Source of the DNA: Takakia lepidozioides
Taxonomy: Eukaryota; Streptophyta; Takakiopsida; Takakiales; Takakiaceae
Assembly (NCBI GenBank): GCA_030704615.1
Contig: CM060733.1
Coordinates: 54,748,001-54,808,000 of the forward strand
Length of the DNA: 60,000 nt
Direction: 5' to 3'
Under the pieces are notes generated by a model, which worked only from the letters and a program-made list of their open reading frames with translations, was not told the DNA's origin and made no database searches. Position 1 is the first letter of the stretch. Each line of letters starts with the position of its first letter. Shown here in pieces: positions 36,701 through 48,380 of the stretch. A program made the translations under genes and the position numbers.

Positions 36701-37143
36701 CGTAATTTATCATTGCCCTATTTTGTGTGTAGTCTATCAGCTTTACTTCAACCTCCATTTGTACTTATACGTATGTTGACTTCACATGACTTTTGTGAGA
36801 TCAATGATATTTCAATGATCTTTGTATTTTCTTTAACAATTCCCTTCTGTGCTGCCTCCACACAGTTATATTGCAGTGTCAAGTTTAGAATCAAACTCGA
36901 CAGGAGAAGAAAGAGGAACGACAGCGTAAGGCTGAGCGGAGGGACCGCGAGGCTTTACGTTTATCAAGGTCATCAAGTACAACTACCAGTGAGGTGTCTG
37001 GTCATATCTTACATCAATCTCCTACTGTATCCATCTCCTCGAGTGCACAGAATTCCACCATCAGTGGTAACCGACGGCGATCTCGAACACATGCGTTGAG
37101 TGTGAGCCGTTTGGGAAGCAACTCTGTGTTATTGATGAATTAA
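33705..37143 (+). CDS. Candidate two-domain FCP1/NIF-like pseudophosphatase gene (fragmentary)
   Basis: Exons I can support are 33705-34420, 34659-35127 and 35208-35272, joined in phase; then coding-looking blocks at about 35311-35589, 35959-36636 and 36889-37143. The first block is FCP1-like with FEVNGVLC at motif I and SNTLLINDTALKCLLNPPES at motif IV. The second (35959-36636) is FCP1-like with LLVLSVNGLLCY at motif I, VAIWSCSERDTVFKMLE, FIWSAEHCTDTAGYIKPG and LLVDDDQSKALRNP at motif IV. In both, the nucleophilic Asp of motif I is replaced (Glu and Ser), so phosphatase activity is doubtful. The linker is Ser/Pro-rich and the last block is a basic coiled-coil (EKKEERQRKAERRDREALRL). In-frame stops at 34110-34112 (TGA) and 36634-36636 (TAG, followed by more coding-like text) suggest decay. 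Introns or flanks carry the CGCGATCGCG palindrome. Confidence 0.5.
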
Positions 37144-38410
37144 ACTATGGTCGGCCTGTTCATTACACATATACGTTATTTAACTCTGTCAATGTTATGC
37201 TAGACTTTTTCGGCTGTAATGTTAGTCATCGAAGTTTGAGAGAAATCACGCGCGATCGCGCGTGGTTCCTTCATATATCCTCTTGTGGAGCTAGCATGGA
37301 TCAGCAGTGCCATCAGATGTTATCAAAACAAGTTGACTTCATTGTCAGTTTAAGCAATAACAGATCATGCTGGAGGCTGGAGGAGGTTGGAGGAGAAGAA
37401 ATTTTCCGATGTTTTCATATTACGATGGGGAACAAGTGACACAATCATCGTCTATGACTGAATTCGGGTTCCTATCTCGTAATTCAAGCTCCCATGATGG
37501 TCGTCTCATTTGTTCCTGAGCGGATTGTGAAGCTCTGTTAAAATCTCTCTTCAAATGGATTGAAGTAATTTTGGTGGCTTCGAAATTCCTTCCCTGACGA
37601 ACTGATGGCACCATTGTGGTTGATTGAAATCTGGATGCACTCGGCTCTTTGGGGTTCTCAATGGTGGTAGAGGCAGAGATCTGTCGCGCGATCACTCGTG
37701 GTTCGAAAAGCGGAATTCAGCATCGTCTTGGTCCTCCAGCCGACTGCCAAAGTGTTATATTACCTCAACAGTGCCACATGCGATTGGTCGGAGTGATGTT
37801 TTTTCTATGCTCATGCATTCAACAACGAAAATGTTGTCATTTGAAGATGTGATGATTCTGCAGGCATAGTGAGTTACTTCAGGTCAGTTACAGCGAGGGA
37901 ACTCAAGGTATTCGGATAATCCGTCCCGGAATATTTCACACCATCATCCTGGATGATTCATTGATGTGTTTCAGAACACGCACTCAAATCATCCAAGCTG
38001 ATGGTGTCACTTGTTCCTTGGCGGATTGTTCAAGTATCTTATAATCCTAGTGCATAATCCGATCTCCAACAATTAACAGCATCATCGTGGTGTTTTATTT
38101 GGTTCCTATATCTTTCGTTTGGAGATCCATTATTCTTTTGAGGAACACCAATGATTAACATCGCGCGATCACGCGTGCTTTTCTAAGAGCTGACATGTTC
38201 TGATGTCCATCATTGCACACCAAAATGGTATTACGAGGAGGCAGAATGTCAGCAATCGAACGTCAATCTCCAGCAACATTCTCGTCGTTTTCATGTGGAC
38301 TGGACGCCAAATGAGGAAAACCGTCGCTAACAATCTGTGCAAACAATCTCAACAATCATATGTACTTCAAGGTACTTGATACTGCGTATGTTCATGTAGC
38401 TGATTTTTAT
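37144..38410. other. Intergenic, with GCGCGATCGCGC palindromes
   Basis: I recognise no gene. A perfect palindrome lies at 37247-37264 and degenerate ones at about 37684-37701 and 38161-38178. Short open frames exist on both strands but show no family signature. Confidence 0.5.
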
Positions 38411-38543
38411 CTTAGAGGTTTGACTTGAAAGCCTCAAGTCAATCTTCCTTAAGTCAAACTTCTTAGGATCCTTCCTAATTATTCCTAGTTCCTCCTCCAT
38501 CTAGAACCTTCTAGATTCTACCTTGTTACAATTCTCCCCTCTT

Positions 38544-39254
38544 TCAAGAAGCAACTTCCTCGTTGTTCGAATTTTCAAAAGCTTGAATTGCCAATTGAGC
38601 ATTTGCGAGATTTTGCACCGGTTCCCAGATAGCTTCATATAATGGAAATCCTTTCCATAAAACCAAATACTCCAACACCTCATGTCGTCCTCGTTTGTAT
38701 GTGTGTTTTTTCAGAACACGGTCGATCTCCCACTCTTCATTTTCAACTATCAACTCTAGTAAACGTTGTGGTTCTTGATTATCTTTGAATATTGATGGTC
38801 GAGGTTCGTAACGACGTAGTAGAAAAACGTGAAACACTGGGTGAATCTTCATATGTGGTGGTAACTCCAACTTGTATGCTACTGCTCCAATGCGTTTAAT
38901 GATCGAAAAATGACCAATGAACCGTGCCCCTAGTTTTCGTGATCCAATGATGTGTAAATTGGTTGTAGACAACCACACTTGATCCCCAACTGCAAACTCC
39001 TCATCCCGTCGACGTGCATTTGCATACTGTTTTTGGCGATTTTGGGCAACCATCAGCTTCTCTTTAGCTTGACGTACTCCCTGTCGAAATTGTTGCACAA
39101 ATGCGTTAGTCGCGGCTACCTGAGATAACTCCTCTTTTGGTAACTTGAACTTTGTAAGAATTGTTGGCACATTTGGGTGTTCACCATACATCAAAAAGAA
39201 AGGAGTTTCTTTCGTTGACGCGTTGACCGAGTTATTATATGAAAATTCTACCAA
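38544..39254 (-). pseudogene. Integrase C-terminus plus chromodomain of the decayed gypsy
   Basis: A 236-codon open stretch with the GPY/F-type integrase tail (LGARFIGHFSIIKRIGAVAYKLELP, HPVFHVFLL) and a chromodomain (WEIDRVLKKHTYKRGRHEVL then EYLVLWKGF and AIWEP). The aromatic cage Trp and Tyr positions are present. It is the best preserved part of this dead element. Confidence 0.85.
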
Positions 39255-39905
39255 TGGTAATAACCAATCTCACTCTTCTTGTTCTTCTAATGTAAAGGCC
39301 CGCAATATGTCTTCAATTGTACGATTCGCTCGCTCTGTCTATCCATCTGACTCCGGATGATAGGCTGTTGACATAACTAATTTGGTTTTAAAAAGACCAA
39401 ATAAGCTTTTCCAAAACAAGCTAGTAAATTGAGTACCCCTGTCAGTAATGAGAACTTTAGATAGCTCATAATGAGAATAGACCGCTTCCAGATATAATCA
39501 AGCTAGTTCAGGTGCAGTGACGAATTTTCTAGTGGGACGGATATGAATCATCTTACTCAATTTGTTTACAAAGCCACTATAGTGTCGTATCCCGATGAGG
39601 TTTGAGGTAACTCACAAACTAAATCCATGTTCATATGTTCCCAACGTCTGTTTGGTATTGGTAGTGGTTGTAAAAGACCTGCTGGCTTGCGGTTTGTTGA
39701 CTTGTTTTATTGACATTTCATGCAACTTCGAACGTACACCTCCACCTCGTCTCGCATCCGCGGCCAATAAAATGTTCGTTTTAGTTGTTTGAATGTTTTT
39801 TCAACTCCAACATGTCCTGCTTTTGCCCGTATCATGAGCTTCAAACAAGACTTTTGTCTTCAATGCATGTTCATCAGGGATCCAAAGTTTATCTTATTTG
39901 AATAC

Positions 39906-41413
39906 TTACCCTCGAACTTCTGTCACTTTGCATTTCTTCGTAGCGTCCATGATCTCCCCATCATCTTTAGAAGCCGTCGCTATCTTGTTCCACCAATCGG
40001 GTTGAATGTTGATTTCTGTCAATGTGTTCATGTGCGGCATCATTGTCATTGCATTCGCCAATTGTCGTTTTCCCTCTACATAGACAATCTTCATGTTAAA
40101 TTGTTGTCGCCACTCCGCCCAACGAATCTGTCTCTTCGATAGACCTTTCTGTGTCTCCAAGTACACCAACGGTTTATGGTCTGTCTCCACTATGAACTCT
40201 TTGTCTCCAAGATAGTGCTTCCAATGTTTTGTACCCAAAACAATGGTCAATTCTTCTCGTTCGGTTGTATGATAATTTTGTTCCGCAGGTAACAATTTGC
40301 GAAAAAAATATGTCACTGGGTGCCATCCGTCTTCCCATTCTTGTTACAACACCCCACCCACTGCTGAGCCTGACACATCTACCGAGAGCTTGATTAGTCT
40401 TGTCGGATCATACCATTTCAAGTTCAGGGCATGAAATAACGCATCCTTCAAGGCCTGAAATGCTAACTCATCTTCTGTATCCCACTTCCATCTAATTCCT
40501 TTGCCCAAAAGATTGTCAATGGTTGGGCAATCTTAGATAATGCCCGTACAAATCGTCTGTAGAATCCGGTAAGACCAAGAAAATTCCTTAATTGGGTAAT
40601 GTCTTCAGGGGCTATCCACTGCTGAATAGCTTCTATTTTCTCACTCATTACCTCAATTCCTATCCTACTCACGCGATGCCCAAAATATTCTACTTCTTGT
40701 TTTCCAAACTCACATTTAGATGCTTTGGCATATAACTGATTTTCATGGAGAACTTGTAATACTTGTTTGAGGTGGTTTCTATGCTCGACAAAGCTGTTAC
40801 TATAGATCAAAATATCATCTAAAAATACTATCACAAATCTATCTAAGAATGGGCGAAAGATATCATTCATGAGGCCCATGAATGTGGCTGGGGCATTGGT
40901 AAGACCAAATGGCATAACCATGTATTCAAAATGTCCATACCCAGTGCGAAAAACGGTCTTATATACATCTTCATCAACGACTCAAATTTGGCTGTATTCA
41001 CTCCTCAGATCAAGCTTCGTAAAGTATTTTGCTTCTCATAGTTGGTCAAATAGATCGTCCATGCGTGGTAACAGGTACTTGTTCTTCACTGTCTGTTGGT
41101 TGAGTGCTCGATAATCAATACACATGCGCATTGCTCCATCTTTTTTCTTCACAAACAACACCGGAGCTCCATACGGGGATACACTTGGTCTTATAAAGCC
41201 TTTTGATAGTAGGTCCTCGACTTGAGCCTTACATTCTTCCAACTCGTTTGGTGCTAATCGATAAGGGACTTTACAAGGAGGAGTACTACTTGGAACAACC
41301 TCAATCTTATGATCTACTCTTCTCTTTGGTGGAAGCCGTGCTGGTAGGTCATTTGAAAATACATCTTTGAACTCTTTCAATACACTTTGTAATTCTATAG
41401 GAACCTCACTCAT
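39906..41413 (-). pseudogene. Reverse transcriptase and RNase H of the decayed gypsy
   Basis: RT fragments with [53 protein letters not shown] and FLDDILIYS, then RNase H text (ERELTIVLGTKHWKHYLGDK, ETDHKPLVYLE, RQIRWAEWRQQF). Stops at 41036-41038 and 40982-40984 stand where Arg codons (CGA) are usual in this family. Confidence 0.88.
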
Positions 41414-41579
41414 GTTTTTTTTTTAAATTTTTCACGTCTCTTGTTAAACCTACAAATAATAAGTCTTTCTTACATGTAGTTGTAGTACCTATAACAAATG
41501 ATGGTAGGTTTCGATATGGTGTCCTCACTCGATCTCTCATGCCTAATATTACGTCATATCGAGCTAGTCTGACCACTCG

Positions 41580-42991
41580 TCATTCTAAAGTTTCTCTATA
41601 TTTACTAATCGACAACTCTATGTTTTTAGGTAGTGTCTCAAAGGGCTCTGTATGTCCATTTGGCATTTCTACTTCATCTCTTTCATCTTTTTCTAAGGGG
41701 AGTCCTAGTTTCAAGGCAGCCTTTCTAGATAAGAAGTTTTCTGTTGCCCCAGGGTCTATCAACACTCTCATATGAATACCTTCCAAGGTTCCATCTGTCA
41801 CAGTTAACTGCGTCTCTTTCTTGCCCGCATGATTGATTTGCCTCTTTTCCTTGTAGGGCCCCTCGCCTTTTATCTTCTTTGTAGAACCAGAAGACCGCGA
41901 GGTCTACTTGCTAGTTGTCCTCGTTTTCCTGCTCATTGTGATGTTCGTTAACTTCTCATCTCCTTAAATTGTTCAGAGGTCTTCGATAAGTTTGTCGATT
42001 GTACCTTCCACTTCGGCAGTTGGCTGCAAGATGTCCGTATTTTCCACAGTTGTAACATTGTCTAGTTTCCATTTGTTCTTCTATTCGTGAGAATGTTGAG
42101 GAGGTCACATCCTTGTCATTCAATTTCATTCGTCGCTGTGTGTTATTTTTCCCATATCTGATTCCCGGCCTATTTCTTTGAGAGTATTGGAAGTTATCCC
42201 ATCTTCGAATATTTCCAAACTCCATAGGCGTTGGTCCGTATTGGTTCAATGGAACATGTATAACCTTCGACGTATTTTGGTAGCGTCCCTTCAATCTTTT
42301 GGGCCAATGAAATTGCTTCGTGGACATCAACCGGGTTGCGTAAAATTACCTCTCCTTGAATTTTCTTCTTCAATCCTCTTTTGAAGTTGTCTAAAGCTTC
42401 TGCAGGACTCATGTCTTCGATTTGGACTTGAAGATTCAAAAAATCATTAATGTAATTTTGCACACTCCCGCGTTGTTCTAAATTCTATAATTTCATTCGA
42501 GCAGTTGTAACAGCATCTACTGCCTTGAATTGTTGGAGCAGTCCCGCTTTCAAGGTGCTCTATAGTAAAGGTTCTCCTTTTGTAATCTGTCTTCTCTCCC
42601 ATGTCTGTAACCATGTTGAACCATTGTCGAGTAGAAAAGATCGTATGAACATTCCGTGGTCCAAATCACTTGATGTAGGGAAATATGACAGATGTACCTC
42701 CATTCGATAAATCCATCCTTCTTGCACTCCCATGGCGCGACTTCCTTTATACGGCTCGACCTTGCATGTCTTGGTCATCTTTTGCAGTAACGTATCCGAC
42801 CCATCAGCAACCAGTCCCGTGGCGGTTGATTGTCTCACTTGTTTAAGCTCCTCCATCAGCACGTTGTTTTGTTGTTGGGTCGTGACAAAAACATTCTGCA
42901 ATTCGTGTAAGCGCTCCATTATCCATACCGTCTGATCATTGGCTTGATGAGTAGTGTGTGCGTTGTCCACCATTTCTTCATTGTCCGCCAT
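41580..42991 (-). pseudogene. Gag, zinc knuckle and protease of the decayed gypsy
   Basis: The Gag start MADNEEMVDNAHTTH lies at 42991. The CCHC knuckle CYNCGKYGHLAANC is in another frame, and the protease LIDPGATENFL in a third. Three frames for one polyprotein show at least two indels. Confidence 0.8.
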
Positions 42992-44049
42992 CTTGCTCCA
43001 CTACTCCTTCCTTCGTGGTGTTTGTTTTCTAAAATTAATGTATACTATCTCTATTCTCTTATCCTAATACAGTATGTAAATAGTGCAATCCCAAACCATC
43101 CCGTACGTGACTATTGATAATACAAAAGTGACGTTTGAACTCATGACAAGGTTCATGAATTCTACCCCAAATTCTGCAACTAAAAATCTTACAAGATGAT
43201 GTTTGTCGATGGCGCGCACATTGATACTAAATACATTTGGCAGTGGAAAATTAGGCGGAAAATGTCTACCTCGATCCATGAACTATGTATATACACATAT
43301 GTATACCTTCCAATTTCTAATTATAGGAAAGACGGCAGATTATGGGTTTTGTAACATTTCTTGATATTGTTCATCTCTAAATCTATGTACTATCATATCT
43401 CTAATTTCTGCTTTACGATGACACTCCGAAGGAAAATCACGGAAAGAGGGTTGATTTATACTATTGTTATGACGCACCATCACTACTATCTATAGGTTTG
43501 ACATATTCTCTACAATATGACTTTCTCAAAGATTTGACCTACTCTCCATAATATGAATATCTTAGAGGTTTGACTTGAGAGCCTCAAGTCAATCTTCCTT
43601 AAGTCAAACTTCTTAAGATCTTTCCTAATTATTCTAGAAACTTCTAGGGAACTTTCCTCCTCCATCTACAACCTTCTAGATTCTACCTTATTACAGTCGT
43701 CCCCTCCCATAAGTAACCTCGCGCGATCGCCCGTGGTTTCTGAAGCTGCCACCTTGGGCGACGATGTCCTCACTCTCAAATCGTATTGTTTCTTCATTGT
43801 ACGCTGTTGTGTGTCGTTTGTTCTGATATGTGTCACTTCCTCCGTATTGGACTCACGGATCTACAGCAAATGTGGGTGATTAGACTTCCGTATAAATTTC
43901 GATTGATTTACGAGACTATCACAGAGCAATAGGTTATTAGTTCCATTGGTAAAAGATTATGATGTTATATTAAGTTTGTTATAAACTGGGTTTTACAAGT
44001 GTCAGGACAGCTCATAATCTGCAATACTCACGTCAACAGAGTTTTAATC

Positions 44050-47000
44050 GCCGACCAATGCCCTAGATGCCTGACCATCAACGATGTATGACCATCAACG
44101 ATGTATGACCATCAACGATGTCTCTAATTCGTTGGCTTAAACCTTGATATGGTGACATCTGTAATGACATATCCCCCTCCACAGGACTGAATCCCACCCC
44201 TGAGTCTATTTCTGAAATCTCCTTATCGAAGATGTCTCTAGAATCAGCGTTATCCTTTACATTGTCTCCCCCCACTTCTTCAGTGGAGGAAGACAACACA
44301 GTTGTCTCGGGCTTGTCTCCTTCAGCGGTATTTGTCTGGGCCTGTGGATGGTGACTTTCTTCTGGTACTACCCTCCCTGCTTGCTCAGCTGGTGGATTTC
44401 TGCCTTGCTCAATTTATTTTGTCTCCTCTTGCAGGAAATTGTTGACGGCATCATCGTGTTGGTAGTCGCCATTGTCTTCCTTACCTCCTTCAAGTTCTTC
44501 ATTTTTGTCCAACGTTTCGTTTCTGTCATCTTCTTCCTGGTTTTGCTCTGTCTCTAGATCTCTTTGTCCGTCATCTTCATCGTCATCGACATCGTCATCG
44601 TTGTCGTCATTTCCTTCGCCATTGTGCCTGTGGGTCTCTTGCCCTCCCAATGTGTCATCACCAACCTCCGTTCCGTCCTCATTCTCCATGTGGAGGAGTG
44701 TGTAGTTAGCGGCAACCTTATTCGCGTAGAATTTCTTTTTCAGGTTGTGATTTATATCAAGGACTGGGACGTTCCTAGCCTGCAAAATATGCCAACCATT
44801 GAGTAAATAGAATGAACGCGTGATTGCGTGAGGTTCCAAAGATGTGTTTCGGAAATGGAAATGGAATTGCTTACGTGGAGAGCCGATGTTAACATTATGC
44901 CTCGAACAACGTTGACAGCCGCCATTCCTTCGCCACAGAACAAAGACGCAATGTAGTCGCTCGACTCTGTCCGCAATTCGTGTTCATAAGCGACACAATC
45001 TTTCTCGTGTTCCGTGAGCTCAGTGTCCGGAGCCTTAATCACTGGTTTAATGGGGCTGAACATCAGCACTCCCTGCAGGTGCTCCTCGTGGTTCTCAATC
45101 TGGGCAGCTGTAGCAGGAAATACGTAATCAAGGCACATGAGTGGCCTTGAAAATGACTTTGGTCGGCTCATGTAAGAATTGTCGAACTCTCCGGGAAGAT
45201 ACAACCCCTGAAGCAGAATATACTTGTCCCGCCCCTCGCCAAACCTTATGTACGAAACCAGATTGGAAGATGACCTCTACGTTGAGAAGGAAACAAATGC
45301 ATTGGGGCTCAGCTACTGTTCGAAGAACGCATCGAAAATATTCTTGTAATTTCTTTGCATGAAAATAGTTGAGTCATCGTCACAGACTATGTTGACGAAC
45401 ACCATTGCGATGTTATCGAAATCACTCTTTCTCACAATTTTCAACTGTGTTTTGGCATCTACGAACCTCCACTTCCCTCCTATGCACTGGTAATGTGAAG
45501 GTATCCTTGAGGTTGCCCATTTCTTTCTCCATGTCTTCAACCCTTTTCTTACATGAAAGCACGTATTTGATGAAAGCGTCACTCACTTTCTCGGTCTTCA
45601 TATTCATGTTCACTTTGCTTTTCATGCATTTGGCCCCCAGTTTCGATCGGAATGTCTCGAACTCCGACTTGTTGAACTTGTACAATTTCTTTACTTCGAG
45701 CCATTGTGCTTTTATGTACGGCTCTGGATGTTGCTTGCTCCTGGCATCAAATCCTAATACCACCAAGACATCATCGATTATAAACCGCCTGTCCTTTATT
45801 CGATCAATGTAATTGGATAGGCAGATAATCTTGGGGTCTTTTCCCTTGTAAGGACCACGAACACAGATCTTCAAGTCCAAAATCTTGTGCGCAACCTTCT
45901 TCATTTGAAGGGGGTTCAATCCTTGGAGTTTGCAGACTGCAGATTTTGTGAGCTACGATTGTACACCTTTATGCTTTTTTCCGTTAATGTCCATGAGGTT
46001 TCCCTTCTCCCACTCTCTGAAAACCTCCTGTCACTTCTCCTAAACATCGTCATCGCAAAGCACCAAAGTCATGCCTCCTTAATGCTAAGCATCTCCAATA
46101 TAAATTGTGAGGCTTGCAAAAATTCCTGGTCAACAGGAACAACATGTCAAACCAACACACAACAAGGACACATAGTTCTAGTGAATGTACAACAAAACAT
46201 TAAACAATAAAAGAAGTCTGAATAATTACCTTCCACTGAACGGTTTCAGATTTGGAAACGTTATCGTTGAGTTTCTTGGGCTTCCCCCTCAACTCATAGT
46301 ACATCCTGGCATGAGCAACTTTCTCCGGGACTGTTGTGTCGAATTTTTGGGCTTTATTTGGGTCGTTCAGGAGCTTAGAAATCTTCAGCAATCGATTATT
46401 GCTATCTGACCAGAGGATAATTGATGGCCATTCGGCGTAGTAGTCCCTCTGTTCCCGTTCAGTAATCTCCTCTACAAGTACCTAATTTGGAAAATGTTAC
46501 ATCGACATGGAATTGAACTAGAAAGGAGCACGCGCGATCGCGCGTGCTTGCTTATCATGCTATGCATCTCTTAGAAACAAGTCGTCGATGCATCTGATAT
46601 AATCATCTAGTAGAAGCACGCGCGATCGCGCGAGAATGATAATGAGGAAATGCAAAGAAATATCCGAAAGATGATTCTCATAGAAGCAGAAAAGAATATA
46701 AAAGCACGCGCGATCGCGCGAGGTAAACGTTGATGTACTATACCTTTGCAGCCATAATTGTGTGTTGGCCTTCAATGACGAAGAATTTTGAATTGTTAAT
46801 ATCTTTCTAATGCCTTGGTTTCATCGCTCGTTCCTCGGCGCCAGATAGACGGGATGTTTTGTATCGAAAACCCGCAACTGGTACAAACAGGCTTTTACTT
46901 CATCTTTGTGATTAATATTCAACGGACGATACACCATGCTTCTTGGAGCAAGTTCCATCCTTGAGATGTCAATTGAGATTATGTGGTTGAACTCAAAAAG

Positions 47001-47737
47001 AAACATGTCTTGGTAGTCATTCTGCAGACTTTGATTCATCGCCTCGCACTTCACCTTGTCGAAAATCTCGCCAGCTTTTGGCTTCTTGTTGTCATTCCTA
47101 AATACAATATCGAGCTCTTCTTTCTTTTTCTTTTTCCCGGCTGGCTGCTCCTCCTCATTTTCAGTCTGAGAGGATCCCGCCGTGGACGTTTCTCTTTATC
47201 ATTTGCCCCATTCGGTGCCGCATCGTCTTGTTGTTTTCTGTTGATGTTTCCCTGCGCATGGAATACATCTTGGAAAATGCTCCAAGCTCGTACGAATCCC
47301 TGAGCAGTCAGGGCTGCACCACCTTCAGGGAAAGTGAATCCTATCTTTACAGCTAGTTTCATCATTGCCTTGCGAACGCGACGAGATTCCAGAGAAAAGC
47401 CAAACGTTTTTTTCGCTCTACCATCCTCCAAGATGAAAACCACCTTCATTGGATTCTCCACGTCCGACTCCATCTCAACATCTTTAACGTAGCCATAATT
47501 AAGCTCCTTCACCTCCGCTCCAATCTTGAAGGAAAACTTCAGTTGGTGATGAGGAGGTACACCCACAGGATTTATTCCCCACTCGGAGATCGCCTGGTTA
47601 AGAGTATACAAAGCTACGTGGTCTATGCTGAAGTTTGGCGATTTTGTTGAGATGAACTCCCCACATATCTCCTTGCATACGCCAATCAGGCAATCCGCCG
47701 GTATGTTTGACTGACCACTTAACATGAAACGCAACAT
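44050..47737 (-). pseudogene. Multi-exon gene of unknown family with a ParB-like GQH motif, decayed
   Basis: Coding text runs right to left across several exons: 47737-46821 (SGQSNIPADCLIGVCKEICG, FEFNHIISIDISRMELAPRS, LRVFDTKHPVYLAPR), about 46790-46735 (KFFVIEGQHTIMAAK) spliced in phase to 46481-46230 (VLVEEITEREQRDYYAEWPS), 46130-44875 (basic/mixed, KWRFVDAKTQLKIVRKSDFD, SSDYIASLFCGEGMAAVNVV) and 44779-44414 (ARNVPVLDINHNLKKKFYAN then a very acidic D/E tail). The GQH..AAK motif recalls the substrate-site loop of ParB/sulfiredoxin-like domains, and the RE..W..I.WSD text that follows is what I would expect in GQH-type eukaryotic proteins, but this is by eye. At least three frameshifts (near 47190, 46810 and 45490) and several in-frame stops show decay. 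The introns hold CGCGATCGCG palindromes. Confidence 0.55.
44070..44122. repeat. Short tandem repeat, 18-bp unit
   Basis: GACCATCAACGATGTAT and close variants repeated about three times in the 3' part of the acidic-tail exon. Confidence 0.8.
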
Positions 47738-47739
47738 TA

Positions 47740-48380
47740 TGTTATCTGGATTAGATATCTCATGGCATTATTTCAAGATTGAGAGTAAAGGCTGAAGTTT
47801 GAAACAAATCATAATGTTATGGATATCAGACCAATATACAATTGAGAATCCCACTGGGAAGAAATGGAATTGAAAGAAACTAACTTACAATTAAGCTGGA
47901 ATATGGGACATTCAATTGTGATTGCAATATGGAATAAATGGAATGGAATAAATCAAAGTCACAATTAAACTGGAAATCTCAAAAGCTGCAAATCATTTAA
48001 TTGGTTTCAAAAATCATGAAGAATACTTTATTATTCAACAATGAAGAACGAAAATAGAGACATCGTTGGCGTTTAAATGTACTGTCATATATGCCTGCCT
48101 AAAACTGAGATGAAGGACTATATCATGGTGATTCAGGACACCCCCAGTGAATCTCTTGAAAACTTATCGGGTACCCAGAAAGTGATCCTACTGATTATTG
48201 TGGGTATTCGATAGAACTACATGGAGATTTTGAACTGGTTCAAGTACACTCCGGTGAGCCCATGAAGAATCTTTCTATTTCTGATGATTCCGAATGGTCG
48301 GAACTTACAGTTGACGTAGGTGTGTATTGTGCCAAAAATGAGGCCAATGCAGCCGACCCGGGTCTGAGGTGGCTAAAGTA
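47740..48380. other. Intergenic, AT-rich
   Basis: I can support no gene. In the frame of the next ORF, about 48380-48250 can still be read as RPGSAALASFLAQY..., a diverged repeat of that ORF's own interior. Confidence 0.5.

Larger units (their letters stand above)
38411..43704 (-). mobile_element. Decayed Ty3/gypsy chromovirus (minus strand)
   Basis: Pieces read from right to left: Gag (42991-42194), zinc knuckle CYNCGKYGHLAANC (about 42040), protease LIDPGATENFLS (about 41760; DPGA where D(T/S)GA is expected), reverse transcriptase VDHKIEVVP...DYRALNQQ (41413-41036) and [12 protein letters not shown] with FLDDILIYS (40921-40463), RNase H/connection (40316-39906), integrase fragments (39.9-39.25 kb) and the integrase C-terminus plus chromodomain (39254-38544; HPVFHVFLLRRY, EYLVLWKGFPLYEAIWEP). 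The frame changes at least four times, and stop codons interrupt the RT, RNase H and integrase. Direct repeats at 38411-38530 and 43557-43695 (ATCTTAGAGGTTTGACTTGA... to CCTT.TTACA) look like shortened LTRs. The exact ends are uncertain. Confidence 0.88.

Noticed and set aside
32769-37143. Endogenous giant-virus block because NIF-like phosphatases occur in such viruses
   Set aside because: The coding text is split by spliceosomal introns and no viral core gene is present.
44464-44705. Plus-strand Ser-rich ORF
   Set aside because: It is the complement of the Asp/Glu-rich tail of the minus-strand gene.
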